DNA from: an uncultured Flavobacteriales bacterium
Lineage (GTDB): Bacteria; Bacteroidota; Bacteroidia; Flavobacteriales; UBA7430
Direction of reading: 5' to 3'
DNA: 12,525 nucleotides
Assembly (NCBI GenBank): GCA_913041775.1
Contig: CAJWJW010000018.1
Coordinates: forward strand, 1 to 12,525
The position numbers and the translations under genes were made by a program. Below, in pieces: positions 8,356 to 12,525 of this stretch. A model generated the notes under the pieces. That model saw only the letters and a list, made by a program, of their open reading frames with translations, was not told where the DNA came from and searched no databases. How positions within the stretch are numbered: the stretch's first letter is position 1; each line of letters begins with the position of its first letter.

Positions 8356-8943
8356 ATGTGTATGCAAAAAAAAACAGACCAACAATTAGTGAGTGCCTTT
8401 TTATCTGGCGATTCCCTTTCTATCGAACTTTTAATTATCCGTCACAAAGACAAGGTCTTTGGGTACATCCTTTCTAAAGTTAAGGATGTTGATTTGGCGA
8501 ATGATATTTTTCAAGAAGTGTTCATTAAAATAATAAATAAACTTAACGAAGGTCGTTATAACGAAGAAGGTAAGTTTATTGCTTGGGTTATGCGAATTTC
8601 TCACAATATGGTTATCGACCATTTTAGAAAAAATGCCCGTGTAAAAATGATTCGTCCCACAGATGAGTTTAACATTTTTGATGTTATTGGAGGTAAAGAA
8701 GATTGTACAGAGGATGCTATAGTGAACGATCAGGTCGTAAACGATTTGAGAAAATTAATTTCCTTATTATCCGATGAGCAAAAAGAAGTTTTGAAAATGC
8801 GCTTCTATGCAAACATGACTTTTAAAGAAATAGCAGAAGAATCTGACATTAGCATAAATACAGCGCTTGGTCGAATGCGATATGCACTTATGAATTTGAG
8901 GAAACTAAAAGAAAAACATCAAATAAACTTAGCTGTACAATAA
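8356..8943 (+). CDS. ECF-type RNA polymerase sigma-70 family factor
   Basis: A 195-residue alternative sigma factor that would direct RNA polymerase to a subset of promoters. Only regions 2 and 4 are present, as expected for ECF factors. Region 2 spans about 28-95, with DLANDIFQEVFIKIINKL for core binding and FIAWVMRISHNMVIDHFRK for the -10 contact. Region 4 spans about 133-185, with LSDEQKEVLKMRFYANMTFKEIAEE and the recognition helix SINTALGRMRYAL. Codons 1-3 read Met-Cys-Met, so the ATG at 8362 is also possible. No anti-sigma or FecR-like gene is adjacent; the next gene, 43 bases downstream, encodes a 60-residue protein. The regulon cannot be inferred. It is divergent from uvrA and followed by bcp and recA, but a strong terminator separates it from these. 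Confidence 0.93.
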   Translation: MCMQKKTDQQLVSAFLSGDSLSIELLIIRHKDKVFGYILSKVKDVDLANDIFQEVFIKIINKLNEGRYNEEGKFIAWVMRISHNMVIDHFRKNARVKMIRPTDEFNIFDVIGGKEDCTEDAIVNDQVVNDLRKLISLLSDEQKEVLKMRFYANMTFKEIAEESDISINTALGRMRYALMNLRKLKEKHQINLAVQ

Positions 8944-8952
8944 TCAGAATTG

Positions 8953-8985
8953 CTATAGCGTTATAGTTGAAATTAAAACAATTTC
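8953..8985 (+). repeat. Two tandem small inverted repeats before the 60-residue protein gene
   Basis: CTATA-GCGT-TATAG occupies 8953-8966, and GAAATT-AAAAC-AATTTC occupies 8969-8985, ending two bases before the ATG at 8987. Both stems are perfect (5 and 6 bp) but AT-rich, so they would be weak in RNA. The second would hold the ribosome-binding region in a hairpin. No T-run follows, so this is not a terminator. Confidence 0.4.
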
Positions 8986-8986
8986 T

Positions 8987-9169
8987 ATGGCAAAAACATC
9001 TACTCGCTATGACTTTTCTGGACAGTCTAAAGATCTCAGTAAAAACCAATTTTTAAACAATAAGCCTAAACCTTCCGCAAAAGCTTTGCAGTTTGTTTTA
9101 GATTACGCTAAATCGTCAAGTATACTTAAGACTAAGTCTATTGGCTCTATTGTGTTAGTACATAATTAA
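8987..9169 (+). CDS. Small protein of unknown function, 60 residues
   Basis: The product is basic, soluble and without Cys, signal peptide or membrane segment. Two parts can be seen: an N-terminal polar stretch (about 1-28: MAKTSTRYDFSGQSKDL, then NKPKPSA) that is probably flexible, and a segment with an amphipathic helix (ALQFVLDYAKSSSIL, about 33-47) followed by a short hydrophobic strand (SIGSIVLVHN). The pattern KPSA-x-ALQFVLDYAKS resembles short proteins I recall from other flavobacteria, usually of similar length, but I cannot name a family. It lies 43 bases after the sigma factor gene and before a strong terminator, with no promoter box of its own, so it is probably co-transcribed with the sigma gene. 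A role with the sigma factor is inference. The start is the only ATG at the beginning of the frame. Confidence 0.72.
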   Translation: MAKTSTRYDFSGQSKDLSKNQFLNNKPKPSAKALQFVLDYAKSSSILKTKSIGSIVLVHN

Positions 9170-9184
9170 TCAATTTATTTTGTT

Positions 9185-9235
9185 AATAAAATGCCTCGTT
9201 TGACTCGTTTAAGCGAGGCATTTTATTTATTTTTG
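9185..9235 (+). terminator. Strong intrinsic terminator after the sigma factor operon
   Basis: The arms 9185-9198 and 9214-9227 pair over 14 bp around the GC-rich core ATGCCTCG/CGAGGCAT. Three further inner pairs are possible (one G-U), leaving a loop of about nine bases. A T-rich tail follows (9221-9234). The A-rich left side makes it plausible in both directions, though the nearest leftward gene is far away. Confidence 0.85.
9228..9235 (+). promoter_or_regulatory. Probable -7 promoter box of bcp, inside the terminator tail
   Basis: TATTTTTG is an exact TAnnTTTG match ending 21 bases before the bcp ATG. It starts one base after the right arm of the upstream terminator, so the T-rich tail serves as the box. 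A TTTG at 9199-9202, in the hairpin top, could be the -33 element, but the 25-base spacing is long. Confidence 0.45.
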
Positions 9236-9255
9236 TTTAATAAAAGCTATATCTT

Positions 9256-9717
9256 ATGACGCGTTTACAAGTAGGTGATAAAGCACCAGATTTTACAGCA
9301 TTAAATGAAAATGGAAAATCGATTTCTTTATCTGATTTCTCAGGTAAAAAAATAATTCTTTATTTCTACCCTAAAGATATGACTCCAGGCTGTACTGCTC
9401 AGTCGTGTAACTTAGGCGAAAACCACGTCCTTTTAAAACAAAAAGGTTTCGAAATTATTGGGGTGAGTCCCGATCCTGCAAAGCGACATCTAAAATTTAT
9501 TGAAAAATATAATTTACCTTTTACTCTTTTATCTGACGAGGATAGAACTGTACTAGAAGCTTATAACGTTTGGGGCCTTAAGAAATTTATGGGTAAAGAA
9601 TACGACGGTGTTCATAGAACAACTTTTGTGATTGATGAAAAAGGAATAATCGAAAAGATATTTTTGAAAGTTAAAACCAAAGATCACACAAATCAAATAT
9701 TAGAATCATATAATTAG
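9256..9717 (+). CDS. bcp: Thioredoxin-dependent thiol peroxidase (Bcp/PrxQ peroxiredoxin)
   Basis: A cytosolic peroxidase that reduces hydrogen peroxide and organic hydroperoxides using thioredoxin. The protein has 153 residues, the usual length. The thioredoxin-like fold begins with VGDKAPDFTALNENGK. The active site is YPKDMTPGCTAQSC: Cys46 is the peroxidatic residue, with Thr43 and Pro39 of the conserved pocket, and Cys51, five residues on, is the expected resolving cysteine of the PrxQ class. Downstream blocks GVSPDP, LPFTLLSDE and HRTTFVIDEKG are also conserved. The terminator before it and its own probable promoter box separate it from the sigma operon. recA follows after 54 bases with no terminator between, so some read-through into recA is possible. 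Confidence 0.96.
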   Translation: MTRLQVGDKAPDFTALNENGKSISLSDFSGKKIILYFYPKDMTPGCTAQSCNLGENHVLLKQKGFEIIGVSPDPAKRHLKFIEKYNLPFTLLSDEDRTVLEAYNVWGLKKFMGKEYDGVHRTTFVIDEKGIIEKIFLKVKTKDHTNQILESYN

Positions 9718-9756
9718 TGTCATTAATTGTCACAACTTAAAACTTAATTTGTCACA
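9718..9756 (+). promoter_or_regulatory. recA upstream region with repeated TGTCA words
   Basis: TGTCA occurs three times on the plus strand, at 9718, 9728 and 9750. The last two belong to a longer direct repeat, TTGTCACA at 9727-9734 and 9749-9756, with starts 22 bases apart (about two helix turns). A one-mismatch -7 box, TTAATTTG at 9744-9751, overlaps the second copy and ends 21 bases before the recA ATG. A protein bound to the repeats could therefore control recA. No known LexA box is recognisable. Confidence 0.4.
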
Positions 9757-9771
9757 TAAAATAAGAGCATC

Positions 9772-10770
9772 ATGGATAAGGAAAGAGACGCAAAGTTAAA
9801 AGCATTACAACTTACAATGGATAAGTTGGAAAAAACATACGGTAAGGGTGCAGTAATGAAAATGGGCGATGTTCCAGCAGTAGATATTGCTTGTATTCCT
9901 TCTGGTTCTTTAGGGTTAGATTTAGCCTTAGGGATTGGTGGTTACCCAAGAGGTAGAGTCGTAGAGATATACGGTCCAGAATCTTCAGGTAAAACAACTT
10001 TGGCAATTCATGCAATTGCAGAAGCTCAAAAAGCTGGTGGTATTGCTGCTTTTATTGATGCAGAACATGCATTCGATCGCTTTTACGCTGAGAATTTAGG
10101 TGTTAATATAGATGAGTTAATTATTGCCCAACCAGACTCGGGCGAGCAAGCATTAGAGATTACTGATAATTTAATTCGCTCTGGCGCAATCGATATTATT
10201 GTAATTGATTCTGTTGCTGCTTTAACACCAAAAAGTGAGATAGAAGGCGAAATGGGAGATTCTAAAATGGGATTACATGCTCGTTTGATGTCTCAGGCGC
10301 TAAGAAAACTTACTGCTTCGATTTCTAAAACAGGTTGTACTTGTATTTTTATTAACCAATTGAGAGAAAAGATTGGTGTTATGTTTGGAAACCCTGAGAC
10401 TACTACCGGTGGTAATGCACTTAAGTTTTATGCTTCAGTTCGTTTAGATATCCGTAGAAGTACTCAGTTAAAAGATGGCGATAATGTTGTTGGTAACCGT
10501 ACTCGTGTAAAAGTGGTTAAGAACAAAGTTGCACCTCCATTCCGTAAAGCAGAATTTGATATCATGTATGGTTTAGGAGTCTCTAAAGTTGGAGAAATTG
10601 TAGATCTTGGTGTTGAGTACAACGTAGTAAAGAAAAGTGGTTCTTGGTTTAGCTATGGCGAGACTAAATTAGGTCAAGGTAGAGATGCTGTAAAGAAATT
10701 ACTTTTAGATAATCAAGAATTAGCTTTAGAATTAGAAGCTAAAATAGTAGATCAAATTCAAAATGCGTAA
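9772..10770 (+). CDS. recA: Recombinase RecA
   Basis: ATP-dependent DNA strand-exchange protein for homologous recombination and SOS signalling. The protein has 332 residues; E. coli RecA has 353 with a longer acidic tail. Walker A is GPESSGKT at 68-75, the catalytic Glu98 lies in DAEHA, and Walker B ends at Asp146 (IIVIDSVAALTP). The DNA-binding loops L1 (about 158-166, EGEMGDSKM) and L2 (about 197-214, from QLREKIGVMFGNP) are intact. The C-terminal domain has the usual GVSKVGEIVDLGVE and SGSWFSYGETKLGQGRD blocks. The FDRFYAENLG variant is typical of Bacteroidota. The ATG start matches the family N-terminus. It lies 54 bases after bcp and ends in its own terminator. The upstream TGTCA repeats are candidate control sites. 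Confidence 0.98.
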   Translation: MDKERDAKLKALQLTMDKLEKTYGKGAVMKMGDVPAVDIACIPSGSLGLDLALGIGGYPRGRVVEIYGPESSGKTTLAIHAIAEAQKAGGIAAFIDAEHAFDRFYAENLGVNIDELIIAQPDSGEQALEITDNLIRSGAIDIIVIDSVAALTPKSEIEGEMGDSKMGLHARLMSQALRKLTASISKTGCTCIFINQLREKIGVMFGNPETTTGGNALKFYASVRLDIRRSTQLKDGDNVVGNRTRVKVVKNKVAPPFRKAEFDIMYGLGVSKVGEIVDLGVEYNVVKKSGSWFSYGETKLGQGRDAVKKLLLDNQELALELEAKIVDQIQNA

Positions 10771-10771
10771 C

Positions 10772-10809
10772 ATAAATCTCTAGGGCAACCTAGAGATTTA
10801 TTTAGTTTT
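10772..10809 (+). terminator. recA intrinsic terminator with GCAA tetraloop
   Basis: A perfect 13-bp stem (10772-10784 with 10789-10801) closes a GCAA loop at 10785-10788, which fits the stable GNRA class. TTTAGTTTT follows. It begins two bases after the recA stop and ends four bases before the ATG of the next gene. Confidence 0.88.
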
Positions 10810-10813
10810 AAAA

Positions 10814-11824
10814 ATGAAAAAATTCCTACTCTCAAGCCTCTGTGCTATGCTTCTCTCCTGTGGACAGAAGTCTGCTACAAATACGGATGTAAATACTGTA
10901 TCCGATTCTACGAGTCCTATTTTAGACCGTATAGATTCTCTTACACTAGATATTGTAGTGGATAGTTTAAATGCAGCATTATATTTTGAAAGAGCAGAAT
11001 TATATCTGAAAAGCAATTCGGTTAATCCAGGGGCTACAGATTTGTTACGTGCTGTACAACTAGATTCAACCAATGCACTCTATTGGCAACAGCTTGGAAC
11101 GCTTCATTTCGCAATGAAAAATAGTCGTTTTGCAAAAAACTCTTGGGAAAAATGTGCCAGTTTAGATGCTATGAATATTGAATGTAGATTAAGTTTAGCC
11201 GAAGTTTATCTTGCTGTAGGAGAGCTTAAAAAAGGGCAAGAAAAGGTTAATGAAGTCTTAGATTTTGATTCTAAAAATGCTGAAGCTCTTTATTTGTCTG
11301 GGAACTATGCTTTAATGGATTCTGACACTGTGAAAGCTATAAAGTACATTCAAGCGTCAATAAATCAAAAACAAGATTTCTTTAAAGCCTACGATTTAAT
11401 GGGCGTACTTTATAGTGCTACTGGTAATGTTTTAGCCCTAGATTATTTTAATTCTGCATTGCGGTTACGTCCAGATCGTTTTGATGTTCATTATAAAGTA
11501 GGAATGTTTTATCAGAATATTGGCGCTTATAACGAGGCTATTTCGGCTTATAATAGAGCTCTTGCTGTGAACCCTGATCATAAAATCTCTTTGCACAATA
11601 TCGCGGTAATAAATATTTTCCTTGGAGAACATAAATATGCTTTGGATATTTTTTCCAAAGCAATTACCTTAGATGATATGTATTTAGAAGCCTATTTTGG
11701 CAGAGCCTATACGTATGAGATTCTTGGCGATCTAATTAGTTCAGAAGCTGACTATAGAACAGCTTTAATGCTCGACCCTGCTTATAGACCTGCAATGGAT
11801 GGTTTGTCTAGAATTGGGAAATAG
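10814..11824 (+). CDS. TPR-repeat lipoprotein
   Basis: A 336-residue cell-envelope protein of unknown partner. The N-terminus MKKFLLSSLCAMLLSCGQKS is a lipoprotein signal: the lipobox LLSC gives Cys16 as the lipidated residue. No acidic export motif follows the cysteine, so it more likely faces the periplasm than the outside. Residues about 33-50 form a short linker. About 55-330 are tetratricopeptide repeats, roughly eight, recognisable by repeating patterns such as AEALYLSGNYAL, FDVHYKVGMFYQNIGAYNEAISAYNRALAVNPDH and LEAYFGRAYTYEILGDLISSEADYRTALMLDPAY. TPRs bind other proteins, so a scaffold or assembly role is likely. The start lies immediately after the recA terminator, and no promoter box fits this gap. 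Expression may depend on read-through or on a promoter inside recA. It converges on the next gene with seven bases between the stops. Confidence 0.9.
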   Translation: MKKFLLSSLCAMLLSCGQKSATNTDVNTVSDSTSPILDRIDSLTLDIVVDSLNAALYFERAELYLKSNSVNPGATDLLRAVQLDSTNALYWQQLGTLHFAMKNSRFAKNSWEKCASLDAMNIECRLSLAEVYLAVGELKKGQEKVNEVLDFDSKNAEALYLSGNYALMDSDTVKAIKYIQASINQKQDFFKAYDLMGVLYSATGNVLALDYFNSALRLRPDRFDVHYKVGMFYQNIGAYNEAISAYNRALAVNPDHKISLHNIAVINIFLGEHKYALDIFSKAITLDDMYLEAYFGRAYTYEILGDLISSEADYRTALMLDPAYRPAMDGLSRIGK

Positions 11825-11831
11825 TTAATAA

Positions 11832-12362
11832 TTAAAAATAACTACCTATAAAAGGCACCCCTTTAGGAATTGCAAATCCGATTCTGAGGCCGTATTCTAA
11901 AGGGCTTAAAGGAGAGGTTTTAACAGAAGTGGGGATCACATCGAGTCCTCCATCTAAATATAGACTGTAAACGTATCCTGAGAAGAAGTCTATTGTTAGA
12001 TTCTCTCGTATTATATATTGATAGCCTATAATTATTCCAGTGTGAGAAACGGTATACTTTTCTTCACCAATATTATAAATCTCAAATGACGCATAGGGTC
12101 CGCCATATAGCCCTTCAGGGGAGTTTCTTTTTTTGTATTTTCTTAATGAAAAACATCCGTGAATGGCAGATATTTCTTCTGAATTAAGTCTGCCTAACCC
12201 GAATTCAATACTTGTATTCCAATTTATAGTACGCTCTAGGTGTATAGACTGATGTTCAATTGGATTTAGTAAGGATCCATCGATCTTAATAATATTGTAC
12301 TGAGCTTTTATTTCAGACCCACTAAAAAATAGAGATAATAAAGCAAATAGTAGTTTTTTCAT
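11832..12362 (-). CDS. Exported protein, probably a small outer-membrane beta-barrel
   Basis: A 176-residue protein of no family I can name with certainty. The first 20 residues (MKKLLFALLSLFFSGSEIKA) are a clear signal peptide, with likely cleavage before Gln21. The rest alternates aromatic and polar residues in short strands (LYGGPYASFEIYNIG, SHTGIIIGYQYII, NLTIDFFSGYVYSLYLDGG, YGLRIGFAIP) separated by turns. It ends in Tyr-Phe, as many outer-membrane barrels end in an aromatic residue. The layout resembles DUF3575-like barrels of Bacteroidota, but that is inference. The ATG at 12362-12360 is confirmed by the signal peptide. It converges on the TPR lipoprotein gene with only seven bases between stops and no terminator there. 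No convincing promoter box was found upstream. Confidence 0.8.
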   Translation of the reverse strand: MKKLLFALLSLFFSGSEIKAQYNIIKIDGSLLNPIEHQSIHLERTINWNTSIEFGLGRLNSEEISAIHGCFSLRKYKKRNSPEGLYGGPYASFEIYNIGEEKYTVSHTGIIIGYQYIIRENLTIDFFSGYVYSLYLDGGLDVIPTSVKTSPLSPLEYGLRIGFAIPKGVPFIGSYF

Positions 12363-12455
12363 TTGAAGTGGTATTAGATAAATTTAAAAATTAAGATGGG
12401 AAGTTGTTATTATTTTCAATCAAATCAAAATAATTCCTTCATAAATGTTGAGCAC

Positions 12456-12483
12456 AAAAAAAAGGAACCTGAAGGTTCCTTTT
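12456..12483 (-). terminator. Intrinsic terminator near the right edge, probably for a leftward gene
   Basis: Arms 12460-12469 and 12474-12483 form a perfect 10-bp stem (AAAAGGAACC/GGTTCCTTTT) around a TGAA loop. Read leftward it is followed by a run of eight T (A-run at 12456-12463), which is much stronger than the four T on the other side. No gene in the window ends here, so it probably serves a leftward gene beyond the right edge. Just to its right, a minus-strand frame ends in a TAA at 12511-12509. Confidence 0.8.
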
Positions 12484-12525
12484 AACATATTTAGGAATGT
12501 TATGCAATTTACTTTTTTACTTTAT

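Noticed and set aside
10798..11073. Leftward 91-codon frame over the start of the TPR lipoprotein gene
   Set aside because: It overlaps the signal peptide region of a convincing gene and the recA terminator; no domain is visible.
1..12525. CRISPR array, insertion sequence, tRNA or rRNA
   Set aside because: I saw no regularly spaced repeats, no transposase-like protein, no terminal repeats, and no cloverleaf or rRNA-like sequence on either strand.

Overview
The window looks like a chromosomal housekeeping segment from a low-GC member of the Bacteroidota, most likely a flavobacterium-type lineage. The evidence is the DUF4293 protein, a Rho factor with a long lysine/glutamate/proline-rich insertion, a RecA with the FDRFYAENLG variant, start codons without Shine-Dalgarno sequences, and several promoter-like TAnnTTTG elements (the -7 box of this phylum) just upstream of genes. 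I see no insertion sequence, phage gene, CRISPR array, tRNA or rRNA.

Left part (1-5271): a partial rho gene reads leftward off the window edge. It is separated by a 377-base gene-free region from a divergent small membrane protein gene (DUF4293). That gene meets a leftward YfcE-like metallophosphoesterase gene tail to tail, and the two stop codons share one CTAG. Next come truA (tRNA pseudouridine synthase, GTG start) and an overlapping MsbA-like ABC exporter gene, which form a two-gene operon.

Middle (5272-9255): uvrA (nucleotide excision repair) reads leftward. Divergent from it is an ECF-type sigma factor gene followed by a 60-residue protein of unknown function. No recognisable anti-sigma gene is present. 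The pair ends at a strong intrinsic terminator whose T-rich tail also contains the probable -7 box of the next gene.

Right part (9256-12525): bcp (a PrxQ-type thiol peroxidase), recA and a TPR lipoprotein gene read rightward. recA ends in a 13-bp terminator hairpin with a GCAA loop that fills almost all of the gap before the TPR gene. Repeated TGTCA words lie just upstream of recA. A leftward gene for a small exported, probably outer-membrane beta-barrel protein converges on the TPR gene. A last hairpin terminator near the right edge probably belongs to a leftward gene outside the window.

Functionally, the segment combines transcription termination, tRNA modification, lipid or drug export, DNA repair (UvrA, RecA), peroxide defence (Bcp) and a stress-type sigma factor. 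I find no obvious new multi-gene system. The most unusual points are the Rho linker, the sigma factor plus 60-residue protein pair, the recA upstream repeats, and the way terminators and promoters are packed together.
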